DNA from: Pseudophaeomoniella oleicola
Taxonomy: Eukaryota > Ascomycota > Eurotiomycetes > Phaeomoniellales > Phaeomoniellaceae
Length of the DNA: 64,000 nt
Direction: 5' to 3'
NCBI GenBank assembly: GCA_003868215.1
Contig: QWDQ01000042.1
Span: 62,001-126,000 of the forward strand
The translations under genes and the position numbers were made by a program. The notes under the pieces are model-generated. The model saw only the letters and a list, made by a program, of their open reading frames with translations, made no database searches and had not been told where the DNA came from. This document shows, in pieces, positions 33,774 through 43,897 of the stretch. Each line of letters begins with the position of its first letter. Position 1 is the stretch's first letter.

Positions 33774-35017
33774 TGCAGACGTGCAGCAGAGCGAGTATAC
33801 ATCACTGCCAGAGGGGAAGGGGAGTCCAACTCATATAATACAAGACATTAGAATCCTACCAGGCCGAGACCAGAACACATTCAGGACCTATGGACCCCTC
33901 TTGCCCATGGATTTGCGAAGTCCTTATTCAATAATGCCGCGGAAAGGACGTTAATCCTTGTGAGTTGGGGCCTGAGCCAGGTGGACAATAGCAGCCATGA
34001 TTGAACAGAGCAGATGAACTTCACAAGGAATATATGGGGTTCTGCATCTCGGTAGACGAAGGGACATGCTATAGTCCAATCGCATCATGTGCGGAGGCAG
34101 TTGAGAAGTCGAATTCTTGGACGCCATTCAAGGAGGACATGCCGGTAAAGGAGTAGGTGAAAGCAACGATCCTGGACCTTGATGTTCAATAGTTCGGTGA
34201 GATTCTGAACGGTTGGCTATAGTCGCTTACCCTCTATAGTTATCTAGGCACGAAACAGGTTAATTGCCCGTTGTGATAGCCAGATCTTTATAGAGCCTTG
34301 CCGTGCTCCAGCAGGGCTCATGTCGAGTAGCCCGCGACTGCGAGGTATAAAGAGACCCAATCAATGTCTGGATCAACAAGAGCTTGGGTGTTGCAGTGTC
34401 GTAGTAGATGAGTTAGCACATGCTGCGCCTATCCATAAATCAATTAGGCTCGACCCTAGTGACCTTGATTCACCAAGTTATGTCTCCGGTGAGACCGAGC
34501 ATCGTTATAACCCTCTTGATCTTGGTAAAGTCTCCGTTGCAGCTGCGATCCTCTTACAAGGATGACGTTGGCTCACCCCAGGATTTGTGTAGTCATTGTG
34601 TGGTATAAGTTAGCTACAAAAAGACAGGAGAGCGGGATGTTGTATGTTTGAACAAGTGAAAGCCTATGATTCAGAACCGCGGCATATTGATTCTGCGCCT
34701 CCCATAATCTATTACTTAATGTATACAGAGTACGTGACATGTCAAAATTCACAATGCCTTCTTGGAGGCGGTTATACCAGCTGCAACCAAGGTATGGAAG
34801 TTTGGGTCCATTCCATCTCTATGCTCTCTAGAGACTGGTATCTGCTCTCCTCCAAAACCCTCTAAGAAGGGAGCGGTATCTGCTCCTACGATACAAAATT
34901 CCACTCATACCGTAGCTTTTGATTTGGATTGGTCACGGACTGCTCAAAGTCCAACCATCCATCAGGACCACCGATCTGGGGCACCATAAGATTAGGCCTC
35001 TTTTCCCTTACACTTCT
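33774..35017. other. Intergenic region FAD oxidase-MFS transporter
   Basis: 1.24 kb, AT-balanced, with no supported ORF on either strand. It should hold the FAD oxidase promoter and the MFS gene 3' end. Confidence 0.6.
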
Positions 35018-36655
35018 CTATACCTTCAATTTCTCAGCCCCATTGAGCTCAGGCGATACACTGGCACTGCCTGCTTCGTCGTGTTCTCTTGGAGCCTTTC
35101 CTGCATGGCCGCCATCATCACTCGCATCTTCCTCGACAGCTTCTCTGTCTATGTTCTCCCCATACAGTGATCGAGGATTGAATGAGACGGCACCTTTTGG
35201 AATGAAAGAACTTGCTAACATCACTGCTGCGATTACGGTGAATTGAACGCCCGCGACATTACGGATCGCCGAGTTGACAGAGCCATCATTTTGCGTGGAG
35301 ACGCGGTCGACATAGCGACCAAGGAGAGGGTTGCAGATTGCATAAATGACGATGTAAGTCGAGTATAGAAAGGACATGACGGCGCCTAGAGCGCTGACTC
35401 CGATGTCATCTTCTTCTTTTGCATCTGCGTGATGAGCAAGTGAGGCTTGAATATAGGCGGCAAGGCTGACGTCACCGGCGGCCCAGCCGAAACTGACGGG
35501 GAGAAATGTTGCAGCGACGATCCAGGCGTATGAGACGTTATTTTCTGGTGGGTGCCAGGATGGTAGGTACCACACGATCATCAATGTAAGGGCATCGAGT
35601 CGGAGCCAGGGAATAGGCGTCCCAACGAGGTTCGTGAAGAGGAAGACGAAACCGGCCCCGAAGAGCTCGCCGAGGTTGGAACCACCAACCATGATCTGAG
35701 ACCATGCACTGTTGCCGAGGTACCGTCTGGCGATGATTGGCGCGATGCCGTTCTCGAGATAACGGTGGCCATAAAGGGCAATGGAGTAGCTTGGGAGAAG
35801 CCAGATGAACTGGCGGGACGTGAAAATTATGCGGAAGCCGGTGAAGATGGATTTAAAGAAGAGAGTAATGCCAATGAGAAGTAGCTTGAGATAGGACGGT
35901 CTGTTGAGTGTGGGGAGTTCACTTCTCGAATTGTGGTCGCTGTTGAATTTGAGGTGGGAGATGAAGTACCACGTTGCTGAAGCAAGAGTCAAGAGGATGG
36001 GTGTAACAATGAAGGACATATTGTTGCCTAAGCGGGGAATTAAGCCAAGTGCCGTACAGAATGCCCCTGCCGTTCCCGCCACCTCATAGAAGATGTGCAC
36101 GAGAGCATCCATTCGGCGGAGTTTTTGGACATCACCACCCACGATGTCGCGGGGAATAACTCGACGAATCAATTCCACCATGCCGTAGGTAATACCCGTC
36201 GCGCAGTAAATTGGAATCATCCCGTCGGTATTGTATGAACCGTAGTACGAGAAGTCCTCAGAATCAGTACCGGAAGGTTTGATTCGACCACCTGTACCAG
36301 CGTCGACCACTAACAGGATTGCTGTAAATAGACCGAACACGAAAGCAGATGTTGAGAGTACGATTTTGGTAGGCCAGCGTTTGATGAGAGGAGCAATTAA
36401 GATGGCCCCAACACACTGGAAGGCTTGATTCAGGCCTTGCAGCAATCCAACACGTTCAAAAGTCTTTGGTGTCGTGCCACTTCGTGCAGCGTCCCAATCA
36501 TAGCGGTTGGTGGCCAGTGCTGTGATGGAGCCGTTGAAAGCCTCAAGACCGAATTTGTACAGCATGATACCGGCGATGTAAATAGCGATGTTTCGTTTCT
36601 CTGTCGGCGAGAAGAGACGCCATGTCTCTGCCACTGAGATCTTGGGACCTGCCAT
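35018..36655 (-). CDS. MFS transporter, uncharacterised fungal family
   Basis: Single-exon polytopic membrane protein of 545 aa starting MAGPKISVAETWRLFSPTEKRN; an open frame runs 50 codons upstream but is unlike a transporter N-terminus. I count roughly eleven to twelve hydrophobic segments, including IAIYIAGIMLYKFGLEAF, IVLSTSAFVFGLFTAILLVV, NNMSFIVTPILLTLASATWY, GELFGAGFVFLFTNLV and AVMSFLYSTYIVIYAICNPL. A GLLQGLNQAFQCVGAILIAPLIKRWPTK loop fits the MFS helix 2-3 region (R-W-P-T-K as the basic end). The C-terminal 55 residues are hydrophilic and acidic. The substrate is not recognisable. Co-orientation with the FAD oxidase could mean a small metabolic module, but nothing else supports a cluster. 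Confidence 0.8.
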   Translation of the reverse strand: MAGPKISVAETWRLFSPTEKRNIAIYIAGIMLYKFGLEAFNGSITALATNRYDWDAARSGTTPKTFERVGLLQGLNQAFQCVGAILIAPLIKRWPTKIVLSTSAFVFGLFTAILLVVDAGTGGRIKPSGTDSEDFSYYGSYNTDGMIPIYCATGITYGMVELIRRVIPRDIVGGDVQKLRRMDALVHIFYEVAGTAGAFCTALGLIPRLGNNMSFIVTPILLTLASATWYFISHLKFNSDHNSRSELPTLNRPSYLKLLLIGITLFFKSIFTGFRIIFTSRQFIWLLPSYSIALYGHRYLENGIAPIIARRYLGNSAWSQIMVGGSNLGELFGAGFVFLFTNLVGTPIPWLRLDALTLMIVWYLPSWHPPENNVSYAWIVAATFLPVSFGWAAGDVSLAAYIQASLAHHADAKEEDDIGVSALGAVMSFLYSTYIVIYAICNPLLGRYVDRVSTQNDGSVNSAIRNVAGVQFTVIAAVMLASSFIPKGAVSFNPRSLYGENIDREAVEEDASDDGGHAGKAPREHDEAGSASVSPELNGAEKLKV

Positions 36656-37556
36656 GGTGAATGGCACAAATCCAATTGATAGCGTGGTCGGAACTTGGCC
36701 AGAAGGTGAAGCTCCGACTGCGAGCCTGGTTCCCACCTCCCACTTTATACATCTTGATGTGCAACATCGTACGGTTGACGCAACCCCCAAAAGGGACCGA
36801 CACAATACTGCTCAGGCGGCTAGGATCTGCACCGCTCGACGTGTGGGGTCTGTCTACCAGAGACCGCTCGAATATGTCAGAATACAGGGGAGTCTATCCT
36901 GGTCTTGGCCGCTGGGCAACAGCGAGATACATCTCTGAAGGCGTGTTCGTAGACGGAATACAACGTTACGGCACCCATCTCCTACGACGATGAGATATCT
37001 TGGCCACTGCTGCGCCTCCACCGAGCAGACGCCAAGAGAGAAAGACGTCTTGGACTTCGGTTGCTGCCAAGCGTAGATCGAAGTTTTGACGAACGACGAC
37101 AAAGACAAGGATCACGTTTCTATCTAGCAAGATCTTGGCATCGCCAAGAAGACAACATAAGATCACTCACGCCAGCTTCACATTGTAGAAAAGACAAGAA
37201 GGTTGAAACAAGTGAAAGGACGTGGATGAGACGGTCATTTTCGTCTTGAATTGAAAGAGAAAGAGGGTGGTAGGATCATGCGTGGCATACAAAATATGGG
37301 TTCATGGAGAGAAACAAGAATACGCTGCAACCAGAATGTCGGCAGATGATGGAATCCAAGGAAACTGACCCATTGTACTGCGACCTGTGGTCGAGCAAAT
37401 ATATCCTCCAACAATTCGTCACATGTTAGATAACACTGTTTTGAACGCCTGCCCCGTGTAGGACCAGATATGGTAACATCGTGATGCCGCAAAAACGCAA
37501 AAAGAACGCCGGACCATTATTCCCTGTGGTGTTACTGCGACGATGAACAGTAGAAC
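36656..37556. other. Intergenic region MFS-SGF11
   Basis: 900 bp holding the MFS promoter and the SGF11 3' end. Short overlapping ORFs (60-116 codons) are without support. Confidence 0.6.
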
Positions 37557-38483
37557 TCAGTCTTCTTTCTGTACTGACACTGAATCACCCAAGGTCTCAT
37601 TTTTGAGCCCACTACCTTTCTTCTCCTTGACGACCGGCCCGTCTTTCTTCTTTGGACTCGTGAGCTTCAATTTTTTCTTTTTAAGATCCGCAATGGGCGA
37701 CCCCTCATCGTCTGCAGCTCTTTTCTTTCCATTGGTAGCCGGATTTGGCAACGAGGGCGTCCCTGCACGACTTCCTGAAGGTGTGTTTCCTGTCCCCGTG
37801 CCCATTTTTTCCATCGCATTCCTAGAACTTTGTCGGCCTGATAGTCCCAGGCAACGGTCTAAATGTCTAGCCATTTTCGTGACAACTAAATATCGGGGAC
37901 AATTTGGACACTTGCGCTCTGGAAATGATACTGCCGGTTTCTCGTTAGGATTGGAAGTCGGAGCCTGCTGCGAAGATCCCTCGCCAGGCGATCCGGGAGG
38001 GGATCCCGAATGCTGCGACGGCTCTGGAGATTTTGCGGCGGCGGCTTCTTTCTGAGATTTCTTCATTTTGCTCTTGTAAGGCGGCTTGTCTGTCGCGAAA
38101 GGGTTGCCGTTTACATCGTGACCGGGCATGATTATAGGAGGGGCATTCGCACAATAAGTCATGGATGGATCAGGAGGTGGGCGAGACCCGACACCCTTAG
38201 TAGGGTATAGAAGTCGTGGTAAACCGCATGATGAACACATGGGAAGGCCATGTTTCGTTTGTGACGAGTTTTCAGAAGACGGGTCCGAGTTCCCTGATGG
38301 CTGTGGTTGTTGCGCATCTTGCTCAGATTTGTATTGCCGATGCGCCTGTATCGCAGCATCGTGAATAATGTTTTGAATTTCCGCATCCAAGACTTCGCGT
38401 ATCAAAGTTGAAGTCGCAACTGTCTCGGACAGCAGTTGTCCCTCATTGTTCTTCTTAGACTTGATCTTATCCTGCCCTGCCAT
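37557..38483 (-). CDS. SGF11: SAGA-associated factor 11-like zinc-finger protein
   Basis: Probable SAGA deubiquitinase-module subunit; Sgf11 links Ubp8 to the module and binds the nucleosome acidic patch. Single exon, 308 aa. The Sgf11 zinc finger is at C192-x2-C195-x11-H207-x3-C211 in FPERKCPNCPRYLVVTKMAR, followed by HLDRCLGLSGRQSSRNA, which matches the family ending HLxxCLG-x-RxSSRNA. The N-terminal helix (about 15-50, LIREVLDAEIQNIIHDAAIQ) fits the Ubp8/Sus1-binding helix. The remainder is Ser/Pro-rich linker and a lysine-rich tail. An added cysteine pair C83-x2-C86 with C111 lies in the linker. It is much longer than yeast Sgf11 (99 aa), as in other filamentous fungi. It is divergent from the acetyltransferase gene. 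Confidence 0.78.
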   Translation of the reverse strand: MAGQDKIKSKKNNEGQLLSETVATSTLIREVLDAEIQNIIHDAAIQAHRQYKSEQDAQQPQPSGNSDPSSENSSQTKHGLPMCSSCGLPRLLYPTKGVGSRPPPDPSMTYCANAPPIIMPGHDVNGNPFATDKPPYKSKMKKSQKEAAAAKSPEPSQHSGSPPGSPGEGSSQQAPTSNPNEKPAVSFPERKCPNCPRYLVVTKMARHLDRCLGLSGRQSSRNAMEKMGTGTGNTPSGSRAGTPSLPNPATNGKKRAADDEGSPIADLKKKKLKLTSPKKKDGPVVKEKKGSGLKNETLGDSVSVQKED

Positions 38484-39173
38484 GGATGCGCACTCTGTTT
38501 CCTGATCAGGTTATTTCCCTGAGTATGATCTGCTTTCCCACCTCTCCTCCCCAGTCTCACAAACAGTAAGAGTCGTAATGTATTCCATGCACCAAAGACG
38601 AATGATGCGTCTGTAGAACTCCGTGATGGTAGAGAATGGCTTCCTTTGATCTTGACAGAGTCGGAGACGACGGATCTTGATATAGTTCGGCGGGTTTGAT
38701 GACGCCCTAGGATAGGCGCAAGAGATATAGATCGTCAGCCCTTATGATGGCGCCCTAATGGGAATGCTCCCAAAAGTTGATAAATTCTCTATAGGCGCCG
38801 CAAATAGCCTGCGTTTCGTACGTCGGACATTTGTCGTGGCACGATGATACTAACCTCAGGATGTCAGACTTCAGGTTGTTGGGTGTTTGATAAGGCGAGT
38901 TCAGTGGCTTGCCGTTTGCCGATCGTCGGCCGCACCAAGCCCGTAAAGCCACTCAACTATGCCCATGAGCACATGAACGAACGACTCAGGTACAACGATA
39001 AGTAACAGAGACTAGAGACCCTTTCCACCGCAGGCTGCATCCACTCTAATCGTAGGGCTAATTTAGCCCCCCAGGATACTCGACTACCGTGGCATCACTT
39101 GATCTCAAACACGCCTCTACTACTGTAAGCATTCCGATCCTGGGAACATGAATGAACAGGAGATAGGGAGAGG
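38484..39173. promoter_or_regulatory. Divergent intergenic region SGF11/acetyltransferase
   Basis: 690 bp between two divergent start codons. It holds both promoters; a 65-codon ORF at 38755-38952 is unsupported. Confidence 0.55.
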
Positions 39174-39968
39174 ATGCCTCAGTCATCTTTGTTCAGCTAC
39201 TTTAATCTTCAAAGCTCCCATGCCACCTCGAAGATCGACACTGGAGCTGACGGGGAGCCAAGTTCCAACGATGTTGATACAGAGCGTGAACAGGGGACGA
39301 CACTGGAAGAAGTTCACCAACTCGAGGCGTCAGTAGTCGAGAACAACAAGAGTGAACAAGCCATAGTCTCTGAAGATCTGGAGATCAGGCCTTTCCCAAC
39401 GCCGCATCCTTCTCTGACTATCGTACCTGTGCAGAAAGAAAACCTAGCCCAGATCAAACGTCTTACGGCAACACTTCTGCAGGTCAAGTATTCTGACGAC
39501 ATCTTCAACGAAGCGGCTTCGGTGGACCCTATCAAGCATCTTTCTCGTCAAGCTGTATTTGGATTTCCCGGAGGGCGAGAGACAGGATCTCCTGTTGGTT
39601 GGATACGCTGCCGTCTAGAAGTCTTTCCTATGTCGGTTCCTCCAGAACCTTACTACCCAGACCCGTCGAATGGGACACGCCCAACTCAGATTTACATACA
39701 AATCCTGTGTCTTTTAGCTCCGTATCGTGGCTATGGTGTTGCGTCGAGTCTCCTAGATGCCATCCTCTCCGATAAAGATGTGCTAAGAAACTGGGATGTG
39801 CGAGGGATCTATGCTCACGTATGGGAAAGTAATGAGGAAGGTCTAAAGTGGTACAAGAAGCGTGGATTCAAGAAGACGGTACTCATAGATGGCTACTACC
39901 GCAAGCTCAAGCCGTCTAGGGCTTGGCTTGTATGGCTGCCATTGGAACAAGGCCCAGGAATTGCATGA
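39174..39968 (+). CDS. Naa50-like GNAT acetyltransferase with N-terminal PIP-box
   Basis: GNAT-fold acetyltransferase, single exon, 264 aa. The domain (about residues 80-255) tracks Naa50: IVPVQKENLAQIKRL, KYSDDIFNEA, IYIQILCLLAPYRGYGVASSL with the acetyl-CoA loop R185-G-Y-G188-V-A190, and IYAHVWESNEEGLKWYKKRGF. Naa50 acetylates protein N-termini and lysines and is needed for sister-chromatid cohesion in animals. Ahead of the domain is a 75-aa disordered, acidic leader that begins MPQSSLFSYF: Q3-x2-L6-x2-Y9-F10 matches the PCNA-interacting PIP-box consensus exactly. The ATG at 39174 keeps this motif at the extreme N-terminus, where PIP-boxes often lie. An insert (about 150-170, EPYYPDPSNGTRP) enlarges the loop before the core strand. 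Confidence 0.82.
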   Translation: MPQSSLFSYFNLQSSHATSKIDTGADGEPSSNDVDTEREQGTTLEEVHQLEASVVENNKSEQAIVSEDLEIRPFPTPHPSLTIVPVQKENLAQIKRLTATLLQVKYSDDIFNEAASVDPIKHLSRQAVFGFPGGRETGSPVGWIRCRLEVFPMSVPPEPYYPDPSNGTRPTQIYIQILCLLAPYRGYGVASSLLDAILSDKDVLRNWDVRGIYAHVWESNEEGLKWYKKRGFKKTVLIDGYYRKLKPSRAWLVWLPLEQGPGIA

Positions 39969-41200
39969 AGCGAAGTGACTACTCTCTGTAGTTTGATCTT
40001 CATCACTTATGAGAGCAGGACATACCCTAAGATGGGAGGTAAATGACTCTATTATGACCTGGTCAACGAACAACAGGCCTCCATTTACGCATCTACTATT
40101 CCGCCCTTCCAATCTAGCTTGAATGGAGATGGCGGTCTATCTGCTTCATCGACAATATGCTGCAGCTCTCACTCTCTTCACATCGGATCTCGTGCGCAGC
40201 CCGGCAATAACGGTGTCGACGACTAGATCAACCTCTGTCGTGTGGTCTATCAAACACCACTTGAGGTCAAAAGTGCCGCTCTCGAACACGTTGAGAGCGG
40301 TAGCATCGCCGTTGGACAGACCAGGGCTCAACACAAAGGGGTAATTGGCATAGGAACATTGGGCGGTGTGGCGAGTGCAAGAGTCATACGGCACTGAATT
40401 CTTCAATGAGCCTGGTCTGCAATCAGCTGCACGTTGATCAACCTATGAACAGAACCGCCACCCGAAAAAAGGATCGCTTTCCTTCGATGGGCGTGAGAAA
40501 TGTGCCTCAATGTTTCCGATCATGTTTAATACCACCACAGGCGATGCCTTCAATCTTCACGCCTTTAGATCAGCAAGGGTCAGGATACCACATTTACGAA
40601 AGCAGAACACTGAATTGGAAGCTCTTGAAGGAAACCGAGTGCCGTTTGGATTGCAATCTGAAAGCGATGACAGGCACAATTCGGGTTGGAAATATTCTAC
40701 AATTCTAGACGTATTCGGAAGTTGTTCTGTTTATCAGCAGGTTCTGGTGTTCTGTCACTTCAATCTGGTCAGAAATTATCCGCGGCCAGCATGTATGCGG
40801 AGGTTTCTTCACATTCACCCTTGTCTCCCAACAGGTAACAAGTAGTAATATTTTCCCGCAGCATCGTCTTGGGCTATGCCTTGATGGTCCCAGATATGCC
40901 GACAGTACGATAGGGGAGACGGTCCTCTCTCGAAAAATGTGACATAGAGTCGTTAAGGTAATTGGTCCAGTGAGTAGTACAGTACTTGTCTTCCAGTAGT
41001 TGTATTACAGTACCTCTCCGTTCGGGTAGACCTTCCGAATGTGGTGCTTCACTTTCAATATCAACTTTCTCCGAAAGACCAATCAACGTGATATCATCTC
41101 AAAAGTGGTAGACGACTGGATCTCACTCAGGTGAAAATATTACCTATGTATCGATGTTGAAGGGCCATGTTGCTTAGCAAGCATATGCTGATAACCAGAG
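39969..41200. other. Intergenic region acetyltransferase-POP1
   Basis: 1.23 kb. It contains a coding-like stretch on the minus strand at 40146-40446 (separate entry) and the POP1 promoter. No complete gene is recognised. Confidence 0.5.
40146..40446 (-). pseudogene. Possible coding remnant or unplaced exon
   Basis: The minus strand is open for about 98 codons with strongly C-ending, gene-like codons (runs such as GTCGTCGACACC) and a peptide with several cysteines (CTRHTAQCSY, DLKWCLIDHT). No ATG starts this frame; the frame begins after a TAG that could also be a splice acceptor (TTCATAG). A short coding-like piece, VKIEGIACGGIKHD, lies just upstream near 40550 in another phase. It could be the last exon of an unrecognised gene or a decayed fragment. 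I do not recognise the family. Confidence 0.25.
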
Positions 41201-43897
41201 ATGTCTCTTAACACCGGCCTTAATCCTGGTCAAAAGCGCAAGAATAATGCTGTGAACCACTCATCAAGAGCTCCGACAAAGCGCGCGAAGCCTAGCAATG
41301 TGCCACGACGAGAGATTCATGCTCAACGCTCGATTCCAGGTCTGGATCCGGTGACAGGTGCTCTCGATGTTGCGACGTTTGTGTCAGCCCGAGAATATGA
41401 GATTCGCGCTCTCGAAAAGGCAATGCAGCGTGACCGCAAAACACTCAGTCAACGCGCCTTTCAACAGGTCCCACGGAATATGAGAAGGAGAGGGGCTAGC
41501 CATAATGCAAAGAAAGTACCAAAGAGGCTCAAGAAGCGGGCTGAGAGAGAAATGAAGGAAGATAATACTCCCACTGTCAGTTCAAAAACGCGCCCCAAGT
41601 CTAGGTTATCACGGATACGGCGGGATAAAGCAAAAAAGCTCATGGGCCTTAATGCTCGCACCAAAGAGCAGAAGAAACAAACAAAAGCGGAGGGTGCCTT
41701 GAACCCGGAGGAGATGGTAGATATATCTCGGGCTCCGAAGACAAAGAAGAATGTACTAGACGAGCCGCCAAAAGCTACATCTAGGTTCAAAAGGCGGCAG
41801 GTCCATAAAACATGGCTGCCGACACATCTATGGCATGCAAAGAGAGCGCATATGTCAAAATCTACCGAGCCATTGTGGAGGATGGCAATACCCATCGAAC
41901 CGACTGAGAAGAGCTATCGACCTACCCATCGTGCTGCAGGTGGTAGAGGATCCATTGCATGGGATATGAGCTACATATCGACAATTGGCTGTAACGGTGA
42001 TGAGGAAGCTGTAATTGCTTTCCTCAGGACTGTGGGAATTGATGTTGATCACAGGCCGGACCTCTGGAATAGGGCTGCTATGAAATGGAGACATGGTACC
42101 CGGGCCCTCCAGAATTGGGCTAAAGATCCATTCGACAGTGGTAGGGTAATCGCACCAGTTACCGTTTTATGGTGCCCCGTTGGCCGCGAGCAATCACCAG
42201 AATCTTCCAAGCCGCAAAGAACACTTCTTATCAGAGTTCATCCTTCTGCGTTCTTACAACTGTGGAATGTGGTACTTCGCGTGGCTAAGGAACAATCGCC
42301 GGCCGTCATGATAGAGGACTTAAGATGGCAAATTGGTAGCATCGACATTACCGGCCCATCATCGACCGAGGCGCTACAAGGTGTATTGAAACCTGTGACA
42401 ACGTCCGCCCACGGTGATTTGTGGACCCAGCTTGAAGGACTAACGAATCCTGCTTCTATTCCGTATAATGCAATTATTGCATTCGATGTGGAAGACCCAC
42501 GCCTCCATAATGCTTCACATAATCGGAAGAACACTGAACCTGACTCCGGAACCGATATCCGCTTGGCCAATTTGCTTGCGAACTGGACCGCAGATAGGGC
42601 GCCCTCTATTTCAGGTGTATTCTATCGGAAGTCGAGGTACAGCGCCTGCAAAGGTCTACCAAGTCAAAAATCGATCAATCGGCGACGAGCACTTGCTCCA
42701 CCGGGACAGCCACCAGCGCGTAAATCAACAGATCCTAACATACCAATTGTGCTCATGGCTTCCCGATGTTCCGTGACTACATCTAATATTCAAGGTACTT
42801 GGACAGTGCTTCTACCATGGAAATGTGTAGACATCTTTTGGCGTAGACTTCTATTCTATCCTCTTTCATCAGGTAGTACGCCACGGTTCGGTGGATTGAA
42901 GCAACAACAACAGCTTGCTTTTGAGAGAAGAGAACCATGGTTCCCTGGTGACTACCCCGGTACGGAAGCAGGAGATGCTTGGGGAAGAACCGAGGATGAC
43001 AGGAGGAAGCTGCATTGGAAGACTCGGCCACCAGGCCGCCGGATCAATTTCCAGAACTTGGATTTGGGCAATGGTGAGAAAGGTGAATTGGGGGAAGGAT
43101 GGTCGACTGACTGGAAGTATTTGATTCATACGATGAAGGCAGATGATTCAGGTGTTTCAAGCGAGCCTCGCTTCGTTCATGCTCATTCCTCCGACACGGT
43201 CCCTCTCCTTAACTATCCGTTATCAACATTGCCACTTCAAGGACATACGCTCATGACGGTCCGGATAAACTACCTCACCAAAGGTACACCATCAGCGGCT
43301 GCCAGAATATACAACTTGCCATCTGCGCATCAGTATCTCGATATCCGAGAAAAATGGCTCGGTCTTGACCCAGGACTATCTTTACAAGTCCAAGGCGCGA
43401 ACAGACTGCAGAAAGACAGACTGAATCACAGGGGGGATATCAAGCTGCATCATGCTTACCCAGCGGAGAACATTGACAGCGTTAATGTTCCTGGTTATGA
43501 TCCGGCATGGGACGAGGAGAAACGAGTGAAAGCCAAAGCTTCCAACGGGCACAAGAAGGCGCTGATCTCCAATGGAATCTCCGAAGCAGCTTTGGCTGTA
43601 CCATCAACTGATAGCGGGACCGAGAAAGCGCCCGATCACCCGCCATGCCCAACGAAAGACGACCTCATCGGCTTCGTCACCAGCGGTGCTTACAACCTTG
43701 CAGAAGGAAGAGGTACTGCCGTAGGGTCGATTTGGATGGAGAAGCTCTTCAAGAAATGGATCGAGACAGATGCTTTCAAACAGAGCAATATCAAGGCGTG
43801 TGCGAACGGCAAGCAATGGCAGCGACAAAAAAGGCTCGTTGTTGTAAGGAATGCGGGTGAGACGATCGGCAGATTAGCAATCTGGGAAGTTGTGTAG
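41201..43897 (+). CDS. POP1: RNase P/MRP scaffold subunit Pop1
   Basis: Largest protein of RNase P and RNase MRP, which holds the catalytic RNA. Single exon, 898 aa (yeast 875). The N-terminal Pop1 domain contains RREIHAQRSIPGLD, FQQVPRNMRRRGASHN, LPTHLWHAKRAHM and YRPTHRAAGGRGSIAWDMSY. The POPLD domain follows in the middle to C-terminal part with PRFGGLKQQQQLAFERREPW and FPGDYPGTEAGDAW. The C-terminal region includes LIGFVTSGAYNLAEGRGTAVG and ends RLVVVRNAGETIGRLAIWEVV, a family terminal block with AR-like folding. No intron is needed. Flanking genes are unrelated, but POP8 of the same complex lies at 4.7 kb. Confidence 0.96.
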   Translation: MSLNTGLNPGQKRKNNAVNHSSRAPTKRAKPSNVPRREIHAQRSIPGLDPVTGALDVATFVSAREYEIRALEKAMQRDRKTLSQRAFQQVPRNMRRRGASHNAKKVPKRLKKRAEREMKEDNTPTVSSKTRPKSRLSRIRRDKAKKLMGLNARTKEQKKQTKAEGALNPEEMVDISRAPKTKKNVLDEPPKATSRFKRRQVHKTWLPTHLWHAKRAHMSKSTEPLWRMAIPIEPTEKSYRPTHRAAGGRGSIAWDMSYISTIGCNGDEEAVIAFLRTVGIDVDHRPDLWNRAAMKWRHGTRALQNWAKDPFDSGRVIAPVTVLWCPVGREQSPESSKPQRTLLIRVHPSAFLQLWNVVLRVAKEQSPAVMIEDLRWQIGSIDITGPSSTEALQGVLKPVTTSAHGDLWTQLEGLTNPASIPYNAIIAFDVEDPRLHNASHNRKNTEPDSGTDIRLANLLANWTADRAPSISGVFYRKSRYSACKGLPSQKSINRRRALAPPGQPPARKSTDPNIPIVLMASRCSVTTSNIQGTWTVLLPWKCVDIFWRRLLFYPLSSGSTPRFGGLKQQQQLAFERREPWFPGDYPGTEAGDAWGRTEDDRRKLHWKTRPPGRRINFQNLDLGNGEKGELGEGWSTDWKYLIHTMKADDSGVSSEPRFVHAHSSDTVPLLNYPLSTLPLQGHTLMTVRINYLTKGTPSAAARIYNLPSAHQYLDIREKWLGLDPGLSLQVQGANRLQKDRLNHRGDIKLHHAYPAENIDSVNVPGYDPAWDEEKRVKAKASNGHKKALISNGISEAALAVPSTDSGTEKAPDHPPCPTKDDLIGFVTSGAYNLAEGRGTAVGSIWMEKLFKKWIETDAFKQSNIKACANGKQWQRQKRLVVVRNAGETIGRLAIWEVV

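Noticed and set aside
37543-38055. 170-codon plus-strand ORF
   Set aside because: Antisense to the Sgf11-like gene; hydrophobic runs come from its Lys/Glu codons read backwards.
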